Source: Paenibacillus sp. NFR01
GTDB lineage: Bacteria; Bacillota; Bacilli; Paenibacillales; Paenibacillaceae
Assembly (NCBI RefSeq): GCF_900111565.1
Contig: NZ_FOIK01000001.1
Coordinates: 1,457,309 to 1,521,308 of the forward strand
DNA length: 64,000 bases
Reading direction: 5' to 3'
The notes beneath the pieces were generated by a model. The model saw only the letters and a list, made by a program, of their open reading frames with translations, made no database searches and was not told the origin of the DNA. The position numbers were made by a program, and so were the translations under genes. Every line of letters starts with the position of its first letter. Position 1 is the stretch's first letter. This document shows positions 32,065 to 41,357 of the stretch, piece after piece.

Positions 32065-33531
32065 CTACTCTTCATCGTGCAGCGCTTCATCCGGCAGCAT
32101 ATGCTCGGCGTAGAGCTGCTGCTTGCGGTTCCATACCTCTTCGCTGATATTGATCCGGTAGACTTCCGGGTTCAGTTTGCGCAGGTACTCCGGCCAATAC
32201 AGCTCGAGCTGTTCCTGGTTGTACAGGCGAATATCGTCGAGCTCCGGCAGCCGGTAGACCTGCAAGCCGTTCTGGAAGACCGGCTCCAGCATCTGGACCG
32301 CCTGATAACCGCGCACATATTTCTTCATATAAGGATGCAGCGGGTTGAACAGCTTCAGCTTCTTGCCGCTGCGCGGCTCCTCCTCTTCCGGAAAGCAGAT
32401 GTAGTCGGCCAGCGCCTTGCCGTTCGCGCCGATGATGCGGAACACATCCTTTTTGCCCGGCGTGGACACCTTCTCCGGATTGGACGAGATTTTGATGGTC
32501 GGAACCATCTTGCCCTGGGCGTTCTCGATCTCCACCAGCTTATAAACCCCGCCTAGCGACGGCTGATCCGCCGCGGTAATCAGCTGCGTACCGACGCCCC
32601 AGATATCGACAGCCGCTCCTTGCAGCTTCAAGTCCATAATTGTATTCTCGTCGAGGTCGTTGGAAGCCACGATTTTGACATAGTCGAGTCCTGCTTCATC
32701 CAGCATCTTGCGCGCCTGCCGAGACAGATAGGCAAGGTCGCCGCTGTCCAGCCGGATGCCGTTCATCCGCTTGCCTTCGGCCTCCATCTTTTTCGCCGTA
32801 ACAATCGCATGCGGCACACCGCTGCGCAGCGTATCAAAGGTGTCGACTAGCAGCGTTACACCATCCGGCATGACTTTGGCATAAGCGTCGAAGGCCTCCT
32901 GCTCGCTGGCAAAGCTCTGCACCCAGGAATGGGCATGCGTGCCCTTCGTGGGAATGCCGAACATTTTGCCGGCCAGCATGTTGGAAGTGGCATGGAAGCC
33001 GCCGATGTAAGCCGCACGGGCGCCCCATACCGCCGCATCGCCCTCCTGGGCCCGGCGCGTACCGAATTCCAGCAAAACATCGTTTGGAGCCACCTGCTTG
33101 ATTCTGGCGGCCTTGGTGGCGATCAGCGTCTGGTAATTCATAAAGTTGAGGATCGCCGTCTCGACGAGCTGGGCTTCCATGATTGTGCCTTCCACGCGGA
33201 TCAGCGGTTCATCCGGAAACACCAGCGCCCCTTCCTTCATGGAGTGGATATTGCCTTTGAAATGGAACTGCAGCAATTCTTCCAGAAAAGCCGGCGCATA
33301 GTTCTCCTCCTGCTCGGAGAGATAGCGGATATCCTCCTCGGTAAAGCGCAGGTCGCTGATATAATTGACGATCCGCTCCAGCCCGGCGAAGACGGCAAAG
33401 CCGTTGCCGAACGGCAGCTTGCGGAAATAGGCCTCGAACACGGCGCGCCGCTTGTGCGTTCCGTTCACCCAATGAGCATACATCATATTGATCTGATATT
33501 TGTCCGTATGTAAAGCAAGTTCTCTTCTCAT
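32065..33531 (-). CDS. pncB: nicotinate phosphoribosyltransferase
   Basis: 488 residues from ATG at 33531, with GAAGGAGATG upstream; the frame continues 27 codons further but that overlaps pncA. N-terminal LHTDKYQINMMYAHW, FEFGTRRAQEG-type motif (LLEFGTRRAQEGDAAVWGA), GTHAHSWVQSF, and the PRPP-binding IRLDSGDLAYLSR and IVASNDLDE segments are those of the Firmicute NAPRTase. It makes nicotinate mononucleotide in NAD salvage. It lies downstream of pncA, whose product is its substrate, and of a NUDIX/NrtR-like gene, forming a salvage operon. Confidence 0.94.
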   Translation of the reverse strand: MRRELALHTDKYQINMMYAHWVNGTHKRRAVFEAYFRKLPFGNGFAVFAGLERIVNYISDLRFTEEDIRYLSEQEENYAPAFLEELLQFHFKGNIHSMKEGALVFPDEPLIRVEGTIMEAQLVETAILNFMNYQTLIATKAARIKQVAPNDVLLEFGTRRAQEGDAAVWGARAAYIGGFHATSNMLAGKMFGIPTKGTHAHSWVQSFASEQEAFDAYAKVMPDGVTLLVDTFDTLRSGVPHAIVTAKKMEAEGKRMNGIRLDSGDLAYLSRQARKMLDEAGLDYVKIVASNDLDENTIMDLKLQGAAVDIWGVGTQLITAADQPSLGGVYKLVEIENAQGKMVPTIKISSNPEKVSTPGKKDVFRIIGANGKALADYICFPEEEEPRSGKKLKLFNPLHPYMKKYVRGYQAVQMLEPVFQNGLQVYRLPELDDIRLYNQEQLELYWPEYLRKLNPEVYRINISEEVWNRKQQLYAEHMLPDEALHDEE

Positions 33532-33583
33532 GAGCCCATCTCCTTCAGCGCCGAAAAACGCGACATCGTCTTCTACGTAGTTG

Positions 33584-34126
33584 TTATTTCCCGGAAACGA
33601 CGCTGGCGCCAAGATTTCCCGCGAAATGCCCCAGTGCCCATTCGTGGCCGGCGGGGTTAAAGCTCGCTACCGCATCTTCATGTATTATAAGTTCAAATCC
33701 TCTGTTATACGCATCGACGGCGGTATGCAGCACGCAAATATCGGTGCACACCCCGATCAGGTGCAGCTCGGTGATGCCGTGCGCCCGCAGTTTCAGTTCC
33801 AGATCGGTTCCGGCAAAAGCGCTGTACCGCGTTTTATCCATCCAGTAGATGGCATCCTTATTGGCCTCATATACCTTGGCCAGCTCGCCATACAGCTCGC
33901 GTCCCCTGCTGCCCCGCAGATTATGCGGCGGAAACAGTTTCGTCTCCGGATGATACGGATCGTCTCCATCATGCAGATCAACCGCCATGACGACATAATC
34001 GCCGCTGTCCACAAACGCTTGAACCAGCTCGCCCACCCGCGGGGCGATGTCGATGCCGGGCTGGCCGACAGGCAGGCTTCCGTCAATAAAATCATTCGTG
34101 AAATCAATCACAATCAGTGCTTTCAT
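33584..34126 (-). CDS. pncA: nicotinamidase / isochorismatase-family hydrolase
   Basis: 180 residues from ATG at 34126 (GGAGG 11 bases upstream; an ATG at 34144 overlaps that site). The catalytic triad of nicotinamidases is visible: Asp in ALIVIDFTNDF, Lys in YWMDKTRYSAFAGT, and Cys in IGVCTDICVLHTA. The metal-site DLHDGDDPYHPE segment is present. It deamidates nicotinamide to nicotinate, the substrate of the following pncB. The NUDIX gene ends 18 bases upstream. Confidence 0.88.
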   Translation of the reverse strand: MKALIVIDFTNDFIDGSLPVGQPGIDIAPRVGELVQAFVDSGDYVVMAVDLHDGDDPYHPETKLFPPHNLRGSRGRELYGELAKVYEANKDAIYWMDKTRYSAFAGTDLELKLRAHGITELHLIGVCTDICVLHTAVDAYNRGFELIIHEDAVASFNPAGHEWALGHFAGNLGASVVSGK

Positions 34127-34144
34127 CGAAGATTCAACCTCCAA

Positions 34145-34915
34145 TCAGGTATAGATTGACAATAAGGGCTCGTGGTCGGTGAACATGTAGAGCTGGGCCG
34201 GCCGCTGCGAATATTGATTCGAACTGACCGGATTGCCCGCTTCGTCGCGGACTTCTTTCAGAATGCCCTGGCGGCTGCGGGTGGACGTGATTTTGCGGAT
34301 AAAATTCGGTTCCTTGAATTCCGGCACGACCGTCTGGATCACCTGATACAGCTCGCTCAGTGTAAAGTGGCGGGGCAGGAACTGCCGGGCAATCGTCGTC
34401 TGCAGCATCTGCTGCTGAATCCGCAGGTAAGCATCGGTAATGATATCGCGGTGGTCAAAGGCCAACTCCAGCTCTTCCAGCGCTTCCTGCAAAGTGAACA
34501 GCCCGACCTCGCCGGCATCGTCGGAGGCCTGCCGGTGCTCCAGCATCCACTCCTCTACCAGCGCAAAAAACGCATGGCTGATAATCCAGCCGCGCGGGTC
34601 GCGGCCCGGCGTGCTGTACACGCCCAAATATTCCAGATGGCCGCCGTCGACGCCCGTCTCTTCCTTGAGCTCGCGGGTGGCCGCATCGTAAATCGATTCA
34701 TCCTCCTGGCAAAAGCCGCCCGGCAGCGCCCACATGCCTGCGCAAGGCCATTTTTTGCGGCGGATCAGCATCACCTTGAGCTCGCGCAGCGGCAGCGTTT
34801 TGGTGACGGTTTTACGCTCTCGTTTCGTCAGGGTAAACATAACAATGTCGGCCGGAACGCCGTCCGGAGTACGGTACTTTTTCGGGTTGTAGTTCTGTTC
34901 CACGTTCTCGTTCAC
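34145..34915 (-). CDS. NUDIX hydrolase with NrtR-like C-terminal winged helix
   Basis: 256 residues from GTG at 34915 (AAAGGATGA 6-9 bases upstream; TTG at 34921 is too close). The NUDIX box GFCQEDESIYDAATRELKEE plus TGV matches G-x5-E-x7-REUxEExGU completely, so ADP-ribose-type hydrolysis is possible. The last 90 residues (LPRHFTLSELYQVIQTVVPEFKEPNFIRKI) resemble the winged helix of NrtR regulators of NAD metabolism. It heads the pncA-pncB operon, so it may sense ADP-ribose and control salvage, recycle NAD breakdown products, or both. Confidence 0.85.
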   Translation of the reverse strand: MNENVEQNYNPKKYRTPDGVPADIVMFTLTKRERKTVTKTLPLRELKVMLIRRKKWPCAGMWALPGGFCQEDESIYDAATRELKEETGVDGGHLEYLGVYSTPGRDPRGWIISHAFFALVEEWMLEHRQASDDAGEVGLFTLQEALEELELAFDHRDIITDAYLRIQQQMLQTTIARQFLPRHFTLSELYQVIQTVVPEFKEPNFIRKITSTRSRQGILKEVRDEAGNPVSSNQYSQRPAQLYMFTDHEPLLSIYT

Positions 34916-35019
34916 TATCAATCATCCTTTGCCGCAACGTTAATAAACCTGTTCGTATCTTTTAATGTATCAGACCTTTCCTTGCAAAATCAATAAGGTT
35001 CCGCGCTGCGGCTCATAAA

Positions 35020-35057
35020 CATGCAGGGGACGGATCACGATCCGCCCCCAGGCATGC
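35020..35057 (-). terminator. hairpin after ricA
   Basis: CATGCCTGGGGGCGGATC pairs with GATCCGTCCCCTGCATG (one bulge and mismatch), loop of two bases, followed by only TTTATG. A strong stem with a weak T tract, so termination may be partial. Confidence 0.5.
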
Positions 35058-35058
35058 A

Positions 35059-35511
35059 TTAGTCTCCGCAGGTGGACGGCGGCGCGTCGGTGCCGGCCTC
35101 CACATTGATTTTCTCCGAAACGGTGTCGCGGATCACCGAAACAACCAGCTGCAGCAGGTAGTTGATATCGCTTTGGCTCTGCTGGAACTCGGTTACAATC
35201 GGGATGCCGTCGATCTCGTCCTGGAGCGCCTCGATTTCCGCTTCGATCTTGGCAACCATCGTTTTGTTCCCGAAGCTTTCGAAGGCGACAATCTCCTTCT
35301 GCTTCTTCTTGATCGTAGCGATCAGCGATTGCACCCGCTCATGGCCCTGGATCTTCTGCTCCGCCTGCTGGAAATGACGGACTTCCTCGCTGGTCGAAAT
35401 GAGCGAAGCCAGCTCCTTCGCTTTGTGCATAATATCCTCCCGTACGATCAAATCACGGGAATTATGGGTCAACATGCCGTATTCGTTCACACGCGGTTGT
35501 TCCTGACTCAC
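35059..35511 (-). CDS. ricA: RicA/YmcA (YlbF-domain) protein
   Basis: 150 residues from GTG at 35511, with AAGGGGCG upstream. The Com_YlbF helical domain spans about 20-130: REDIMHKAKELASLISTSEEVRHFQQAEQKI...ALQDEIDGIPIVTEFQQSQSDIN. In Bacillus RicA works with RicF and RicT as an iron-sulfur complex that steers RNase Y and biofilm and competence development. The C-terminal tail ends in STCGD and holds the protein's only cysteine, fewer than the iron-sulfur cysteines described for Bacillus. It follows miaB by 30 bases, as ymcA follows ymcB in B. subtilis. Confidence 0.9.
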   Translation of the reverse strand: MSQEQPRVNEYGMLTHNSRDLIVREDIMHKAKELASLISTSEEVRHFQQAEQKIQGHERVQSLIATIKKKQKEIVAFESFGNKTMVAKIEAEIEALQDEIDGIPIVTEFQQSQSDINYLLQLVVSVIRDTVSEKINVEAGTDAPPSTCGD

Positions 35512-35541
35512 TCTTATCGCCCCTTTTTCGCTAAGATTTAA

Positions 35542-37125
35542 TTAACTTACGGCAGCGGCTTCCGCCACGGCGTCTCCTTTGATATACCAGGTTTTGGTCT
35601 CGGTAATCTCGACCTGCACGAATGTGCCGATCAGCTCCTTCGGCCCTTCGAAATGCACCAGTTTGTTGGAACGGGTACGGCCAGAAAGAACATTCTCATT
35701 GTTTTTACTTTCGCCTTCCACCAGCACTTCCACCCGCTCGCCGAGCATATTGTCGTTGCCGATCCGGCTCTGCTCGGCGACCAGCGCGTTCAGGCGCTTG
35801 AGGCGTTCGCTTTTGACCGCTTGCGGAACATTGTCCTCCATGCCGGCCGCCGGCGTGCCTTCGCGCGGAGAATAAATGAAGGTATAGGCCATATCGTAGC
35901 CGACCTCGCGCACCAGCGACATCGTCTCCTCGAACTGCTCCTCCGTCTCGCCCGGGAAGCCGACGATGATGTCGGTGGTCAGCACGGCGTTCGGAATGGC
36001 GGCTTTGATCTTACCCGCCAGCTCCAGATAAGATTCGCGTGTGTATTTGCGGCTCATTCGTTTAAGCACTTCCGTGCTGCCCGACTGGACCGGCAGGTGG
36101 ATATGCTCGGCTAGGTTGCCTCCTTTGGCGAGCACTTCAATCAATCTATCGTCAAAATCGCGGGGATGCGACGTCATGAAACGGATACGCGGAATGTCGA
36201 TGCTCCGCATGTCGTCCATCAGATCCCCGAATGTGTAGTCGATATCGGTAAAATCCTTGCCGTATGCATTGACGTTCTGCCCAAGCAGCGTCACTTCCTT
36301 GAAGCCCTGGCGGGCCAGCTCGCGCACCTCGGCAATGACGTCCTCCGGACGGCGGCTGCGCTCCTTGCCGCGGGTGTACGGCACGATGCAGTACGTGCAG
36401 AACTTGTCGCAGCCATACATAATATTAACCCAGGCCCGCATACCTTCCCGTTTCTTCGGCAGGTTCTCGATGATGTCGCCTTCCTTGGACCAAACCTCGA
36501 CGACCAGCTCCTTGCTGTAGACCGCTTCCTGGATCAGCTGCGGCAGGCGGTGGATATTATGCGTGCCAAAGATCATATCGACAAAGCTGTAGGTGGACAT
36601 GATCCGGTTGACGACGCCTTCTTCCTGCGACATGCAACCGCACACGCCGAGCAGCAAGCCCGGCTTCTCCAGCTTGAGGGTCTTGAGGTGCCCCAGTTCC
36701 CCGAACACCTTGTCTTCGGCATTCTCGCGAATCGCGCAGGTGTTCAGCAGGATGATATCCGCCTCGCTCCGCTCCTCGGCTGCGGTATAGCCCATTTGCT
36801 CCAGCAGGCCTTTCATTGTTTCGGTGTCATGCTCGTTCATCTGGCAGCCGTAGGTCGTCAAATGATAGGTTTTGCCTTGCCCGAATTCCTGCATCTCCAC
36901 GGGAATCATAAAGCCGTAATCCACTTCGATTTCGGCTTTGCCGCGGCGCTTGCCTTCTTTATAGTTCGGCTGGCTGTTGACTTGAATATTTCTTCCTTTA
37001 ATGCGGTAGGTAGTTTTGCCATCCTCTTCGGACAACACTTTGGCATCCGAAAAGTCAAAATATTTGGAGTAATCCTTGCCCTTGGCGGATTTTAAGTCCG
37101 CTGAGTTTTGGTTCTCCTTCGTCAT
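35542..37125 (-). CDS. miaB: tRNA-2-methylthio-N6-dimethylallyladenosine synthase MiaB
   Basis: 527 residues from ATG at 37125 (AAGGAAG 8 bases upstream; a GTG 9 bases earlier lies in that site). N-terminal UPF0004 domain supplies the first cluster cysteines ([32 protein letters not shown]). The radical-SAM motif is [18 protein letters not shown]. The C-terminal TRAM domain follows ([21 protein letters not shown]). It adds methylthio to i6A37 of tRNA. A 90-residue N-terminal extension is usual in Bacillales. Operon with ricA. Confidence 0.95.
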   Translation of the reverse strand: MTKENQNSADLKSAKGKDYSKYFDFSDAKVLSEEDGKTTYRIKGRNIQVNSQPNYKEGKRRGKAEIEVDYGFMIPVEMQEFGQGKTYHLTTYGCQMNEHDTETMKGLLEQMGYTAAEERSEADIILLNTCAIRENAEDKVFGELGHLKTLKLEKPGLLLGVCGCMSQEEGVVNRIMSTYSFVDMIFGTHNIHRLPQLIQEAVYSKELVVEVWSKEGDIIENLPKKREGMRAWVNIMYGCDKFCTYCIVPYTRGKERSRRPEDVIAEVRELARQGFKEVTLLGQNVNAYGKDFTDIDYTFGDLMDDMRSIDIPRIRFMTSHPRDFDDRLIEVLAKGGNLAEHIHLPVQSGSTEVLKRMSRKYTRESYLELAGKIKAAIPNAVLTTDIIVGFPGETEEQFEETMSLVREVGYDMAYTFIYSPREGTPAAGMEDNVPQAVKSERLKRLNALVAEQSRIGNDNMLGERVEVLVEGESKNNENVLSGRTRSNKLVHFEGPKELIGTFVQVEITETKTWYIKGDAVAEAAAVS

Positions 37126-37435
37126 GAAATCCACTTCCTTAACTATACTCTGTATACGCAGTCATTTTAAAATTATAGCATTATTAAACTATTTTAGCAT
37201 CCCTGAGCCGCTGCACAACGGCAAGCGTCAGCCGCCCGATATCGCCGGCGCTTCAACGGTAAGCCGAGGTTTCTTTGCGTGCGGCCGAACCCTGCCCCTT
37301 CGGCAGCAGATCGGCGATATGCAGATCCAGGAGCAGCGCAAGCAACCCTCATTTTGTCAATAAAAAAACCGCCACCCCTTCAGGGGGATGACGGTTGCCG
37401 TCCTTTAACGAGCGGCTTGTCGTACAACAGCCTGC
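37126..37435. other. intergenic region between miaB and gndA
   Basis: 310 bases. The right part holds the gndA terminator. On the minus strand about 37200-37352 one frame reads LLALLLDLHIADLLPKGQGS, then a TGA, then AGDIGRLTLAVVQRLRDA in the same frame. It has coding-like base use but no start, so it may be a decayed gene of unknown origin. Confidence 0.4.
37362..37396 (-). terminator. terminator of gndA
   Basis: AACCGTCATCCCC pairs with GGGGTGGCGGTT (one mismatch) and is followed on the minus strand by seven T residues. Confidence 0.82.
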
Positions 37436-38329
37436 TTATTTCGTTTCGACCGCGTGGCCGCCGAATTCATTGCGCAGCGCTGCAACGACTTTGCCCGTGA
37501 ACGTATCGGTCTCCAGCGACCGGTAACGCATTAGCAGCGACATCGCAATGACCGGCGTAGCGGCCTGCAGGTCGAACGCCGTTTCGAGCGTCCAGCGCCC
37601 TTCGCCCGAGGAATGCATGACGCCCTTGATCTCTTCCAGCTTCGCATCTTTGGAGAAGGCGCGTTCCACCAGCTCCATCAGCCAGGAACGGATAACCGAA
37701 CCGTTGTTCCAGACGCGCGCCACCTGCTCGAAGTTGTAATCGAAGCCGCTTTTTTCCAGCACCTCGAAGCCTTCGCCGATCGCCGCCATCATGCCGTATT
37801 CGATCCCGTTGTGGACCATTTTAAGAAAATGGCCGCTGCCGGCTTTGCCCGCAAACAAGTAGCCGTTCTCCACGGAGGTATCGCGGAACAGCGGTTCGAC
37901 GATCTCCCAGCTCTCCGGATCGCCGCCGACCATGTAACACGCGCCGTAACGCGCTCCTTCCATCCCGCCGGACGTGCCGGCGTCAAGGAAGTAAATGCCC
38001 TGCTGAGCCAATTCTTCGTGGCGGCGGATCGATTCCTTGTAATGCGAATTGCCCGCTTCTATGATGATGTCGCCCGCCGAAAGCAGCGGTGCCAGCTCGG
38101 CAATCACCGAATCGACAAACGAATGCGGAACCATGATCCAGGCGATCTTCCGACCGTCCAGCTTGGCGGTCAACTCAGCCAGACTCGATGCGCTTTCCGC
38201 GCCTTTGGCCGCGACTTCCGCCACCGCCGCGGCGTTAACGTCGTATGCGACGACCTCATGGCCGTGTTCCAGCAAATTTTGCGCAAGATTAAAACCCATT
38301 TTTCCCAGACCGATTAATCCGACTTTCAT
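37436..38329 (-). CDS. gndA: 6-phosphogluconate dehydrogenase, decarboxylating (short, GndA type)
   Basis: 297 residues, the length of the short NAD-preferring 6PGDH class rather than the 470-residue enzyme. N-terminal dinucleotide motif GLIGLGKMGFNLA, substrate-site DAGTSGGMEGARYG, and catalytic-lysine segment HFLKMVHNGIEYGMM are present. It converts 6-phosphogluconate to ribulose 5-phosphate. ATG follows GGGGGGAT. The zwf gene lies 67 bases upstream on the same strand, so the two pentose phosphate steps are probably cotranscribed; no 6-phosphogluconolactonase gene is present. Confidence 0.93.
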   Translation of the reverse strand: MKVGLIGLGKMGFNLAQNLLEHGHEVVAYDVNAAAVAEVAAKGAESASSLAELTAKLDGRKIAWIMVPHSFVDSVIAELAPLLSAGDIIIEAGNSHYKESIRRHEELAQQGIYFLDAGTSGGMEGARYGACYMVGGDPESWEIVEPLFRDTSVENGYLFAGKAGSGHFLKMVHNGIEYGMMAAIGEGFEVLEKSGFDYNFEQVARVWNNGSVIRSWLMELVERAFSKDAKLEEIKGVMHSSGEGRWTLETAFDLQAATPVIAMSLLMRYRSLETDTFTGKVVAALRNEFGGHAVETK

Positions 38330-38396
38330 GAATATCCCCCCGAATGTAATGAATCATGCCCGACTCTAAGGTCAATTTCTGCTGCGATTAGCGGAA

Positions 38397-39935
38397 TTAC
38401 GCCCCCGGCCGGATGGCCCGCGCCTGTTCCTCCGCACTGTGTTCTGCGTGTTCGCTGAGGGTCTGTCCGTTCTTGTCGGCGTCGAGCCACCAGTGATGTC
38501 CGCCCAAAAGCTCGTTCGCCGCCGCAGGGCCGTTGGAGCCCGCAGCATAAAGATGAAGCGGCAGCGTGCCTTCAGCCGATGCTTCGATTATAGGCTGTAC
38601 CCATTGCCAGGACAACTCCACTTCGTCCCAATGGGCAAAAAATGTCGCGTCGCCCAGCACGGCGTCAAAGATCAGATTCTCGTAAGCTTCAGGCAGATCG
38701 GGATTTCCCGCCTCGTGCACGATGTTCACCGGCTCCAGCTCGCCGTGGCGGCGCGGATTTTTGGCGTTGATCTGCAGCGAGAGGCCTTCAGTCGGTCCGA
38801 TGTCGATAACAAGCAGATTCGGATCGAGATTCTTGCGGTTTTTATTATTTACGTCATTGAACGGTTCCTTGAATTCGATTACTATGCGCGTTGACTTCTC
38901 TGCCATTCGTTTACCCGTACGGATATAGAACGGCACATCGCTCCAGAGCGGATCGTCGATCCACAGCCGGGCAGCGATATAGGTTTCGTTCTGTGAATCC
39001 GCGGGAATGCCCGGCTCGGCCGTATATGCCGGAACCGGCATGCCGCGCAGCTCGCCGGCTGCATACTGCCCGCGCACGACACTGCTGGCGAGTTCCTCCT
39101 TGATCAGCGGCCGCACCGAGCGGATGACATGCCGTTTCTTGCTGCGGACATCCTCCGGCGTGCTGCCTTGCGGCAGTTGCATAGCCATCATCATCAGAAT
39201 TTGCAGCATATGATTCTGGAACATATCACGCAGCGCGCCGGACTTGTCATAATAACCGGCCCGTTCCTCGACACCTACCGTTTCGCTGGCCGTAATCTGC
39301 ACATTTGAAATGTAGCGGTTCTGCCACAACGCGCGCAGCACGGGGTTGGTCGCCTTCAGCACTTCAAGGTTCTGCACCATCCGCTTGCCGAGGAAATGGT
39401 CGATCCGGTATATTTCCTCTTCGGCAAACGCGGCGCTCAGGCTGGCATTCAGCTCGCGCGCGGTTTGCAGATCGGTGCCGAACGGTTTTTCGATGATGAG
39501 CCGTTTCCAGCCCGTCGTATCGCCCAGGCCGCTGGCCTGAATATTACCCGCGATGGTCCCGAAAAATTCGGGTCCTACAGACAAATAAAACATCCGGTTC
39601 TGCTTCAGGCCAAGCTCGGCTTCGCGCTGGGACACATGCTCCAGCAGCTTGACGTAATCTTCGGGATGCCCGACATCCAGCGGACTATATTCAAAAAATT
39701 GCAGGAAAGACTGAAGCTCCTGCGAATCCGTTACCTTGCGGCGTGAAAACGTGCGGAGCGAATCAAGTACCTGTCTCCGGAAGGTTTCATTGCTGAGCGA
39801 TCTTCTGCCAAGGCCGATCACCGAGAGGGGACCGGAAAGCTTGCCGTCTGCAAACAGATTATAAAGAGCAGGATATATTTTTCGTTTTGCCAAATCCCCG
39901 GTTGCGCCGAACAGCACAAAAGTTAATGATTCCAC
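38397..39935 (-). CDS. zwf: glucose-6-phosphate 1-dehydrogenase
   Basis: 512 residues from GTG at 39935, 7 bases after GGGAGG; an ATG at 39941 is only one base from that site. NADP motif LFGATGDLAKRK, IIEKPFGTDL and active-site RIDHFLGKRMVQNL are intact, followed by the large beta domain (RAGYYDKSGALRDMFQNHMLQ). It oxidises glucose 6-phosphate and feeds NADPH. Divergent from an HxlR regulator, with a shared AT-rich region of about 200 bases between them. Confidence 0.95.
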   Translation of the reverse strand: MESLTFVLFGATGDLAKRKIYPALYNLFADGKLSGPLSVIGLGRRSLSNETFRRQVLDSLRTFSRRKVTDSQELQSFLQFFEYSPLDVGHPEDYVKLLEHVSQREAELGLKQNRMFYLSVGPEFFGTIAGNIQASGLGDTTGWKRLIIEKPFGTDLQTARELNASLSAAFAEEEIYRIDHFLGKRMVQNLEVLKATNPVLRALWQNRYISNVQITASETVGVEERAGYYDKSGALRDMFQNHMLQILMMMAMQLPQGSTPEDVRSKKRHVIRSVRPLIKEELASSVVRGQYAAGELRGMPVPAYTAEPGIPADSQNETYIAARLWIDDPLWSDVPFYIRTGKRMAEKSTRIVIEFKEPFNDVNNKNRKNLDPNLLVIDIGPTEGLSLQINAKNPRRHGELEPVNIVHEAGNPDLPEAYENLIFDAVLGDATFFAHWDEVELSWQWVQPIIEASAEGTLPLHLYAAGSNGPAAANELLGGHHWWLDADKNGQTLSEHAEHSAEEQARAIRPGA

Positions 39936-40145
39936 TTCCATTCCTCCCGTTGTTAAATAATATTTATCTGGTTACTTTTCCTTACCACCAAACTTTTTCT
40001 TCATCCATCTTACGACTGTAACTGTCCTTTCGTCAACCTCATTTCGACAATTACAAAAAGTTATTATTTTCACGAACTTTTCACCATTTTCACACTGTGT
40101 TATAGTAAGCAGAATATTAAAAATAACCTTGAAGGGATGATCGTG

Positions 40146-40478
40146 ATGGCGCAAGCACAGACACAGCCGCAGGAACCGAAGCCGCTGCTGGCCAAGGTCG
40201 AAGAAGTTCATCATTTGATCGGGAAAAAATGGGTCAATCTGATTATTCATGTGCTGATGGAGGGGCCGAAACGCTTCAGCGAGCTGCATCCGATCATTCC
40301 CGATCTGAGCAAGCGGATGCTGAACGAACGGCTGAAGGAGCTGGAGACCTGGGAGCTGCTTCGCCGCTCGGTAATTCCCGAACGTCCGGTACGCACCGTT
40401 TATGCCCTGACCGACAAAGGCCGCGAGTTGGGCGCTGCACTGGGGGCGGTTGAAACGTGGGCGATGAAATGGCTGTAA
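40146..40478 (+). CDS. HxlR-family winged-helix regulator
   Basis: 110 residues from ATG at 40146, 8 bases after GAAGGG; an ATG at 40137 touches that site. The HxlR/DUF24 winged helix is seen in LIGKKWVNLIIHVLMEGPKRFSELHPIIPDLSKRMLNERLKELE, with the wing VRTVYALTDKGREL. It lacks the N-terminal cysteine used by redox-sensing relatives such as HypR or YodB; there is no cysteine in the protein. It is transcribed away from zwf and may act on the shared region. Confidence 0.88.
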   Translation: MAQAQTQPQEPKPLLAKVEEVHHLIGKKWVNLIIHVLMEGPKRFSELHPIIPDLSKRMLNERLKELETWELLRRSVIPERPVRTVYALTDKGRELGAALGAVETWAMKWL

Positions 40479-40541
40479 GGATATGAAAAGCCGTTTGCGG
40501 CATGGTATTCTGTTAGGTGTACGTACAGGAGGTCGATCCCG

Positions 40542-41291
40542 CTGATCTATTTCATCAAATTCGTCTACGGCTTTATTCTCCCGCCCGGATTGTTCATCCT
40601 GCTGCTTGCAGGCATGACGGTATGGCTGTGGCGGCGCAGCCGCCGTCCGGCGCTGACCCTGCTAGGCATTACGCTGCTGCTCTACCTGTCCATGACCGGA
40701 CTGGTCAGCGACCGGCTGATCGGCAGACTCGAACGCGCCTATGAGCAGCCTGCAACGGTAAAGGGTGATGTTATCGTCATCCTGGGCGCTGGAGCCACCT
40801 CCGGTACGCCCGACCTGAACGGAGAAGGCAATCTGCTGGGACCGGCCGCGAACCGGCTTTTGACCGGGCTGAGGCTGCACCGGCTGACCGGACTGCCGAT
40901 CCTGTTCTCCGGCGGGCAAGTCTTCAAAGACAGCGGCAACGAAGCCGATATCGCGGTCCGCCAGCTTCAAGCGCTGGGCGTGCCGGCCGACCAGACCCTT
41001 GCGGAGAACCGCTCGCTGAACACCGAGCAGAACGCCGTTTATACGGCGGAACAACTGAATGAGCACGGATGGCGGCATCCGATTCTCGTCACCTCGGCGT
41101 TCCATATGGCCCGGGCGATGACAGAATTCCGGAACGCCGGGCTGGACCCGCTCGCTTTTCCCACCGACTATACCGTGAGCCGCGAAACCCGCTTTCAGGC
41201 CGGCAAGCTGGTCCCCTCTCCGAACGATATGTCCAAAACGGGAATCGCCATAAAAGAATACGCCGGATGGCTCGCGGCCAAGCTGCATTAA
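40542..41291 (+). CDS. YdcF/DUF218 family protein with apparent CTG start
   Basis: 249 residues if initiated at CTG 40542, which lies 9 bases after AGGAGG. This gives the family-like N-terminal helix (M)IYFIKFVYGFILPPGLFILL. The first ordinary start in frame, TTG at 40590, would cut into that helix and has no ribosome binding site. Two membrane helices precede the DUF218 domain (VIVILGAG, LLTGLRLHRLTGLPILFSGG, ENRSLNTEQNA, VTSAFHMARAM). The YdcF family is linked to envelope metabolism and vancomycin-related SanA-like proteins; the reaction is unknown. Confidence 0.8.
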   Translation: MIYFIKFVYGFILPPGLFILLLAGMTVWLWRRSRRPALTLLGITLLLYLSMTGLVSDRLIGRLERAYEQPATVKGDVIVILGAGATSGTPDLNGEGNLLGPAANRLLTGLRLHRLTGLPILFSGGQVFKDSGNEADIAVRQLQALGVPADQTLAENRSLNTEQNAVYTAEQLNEHGWRHPILVTSAFHMARAMTEFRNAGLDPLAFPTDYTVSRETRFQAGKLVPSPNDMSKTGIAIKEYAGWLAAKLH

Positions 41292-41295
41292 CGCC

Positions 41296-41345
41296 AAAAA
41301 ACCTGAACCGCACGGATAGACTCTCCGCGCAGGTTCAGGTTTTTT
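41296..41345. terminator. bidirectional terminator
   Basis: AAAAAACCTGAACC pairs perfectly with GGTTCAGGTTTTTT. It serves the YdcF-like gene and the convergent ybaK. Confidence 0.92.
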
Positions 41346-41357
41346 AGATTTCTAACC

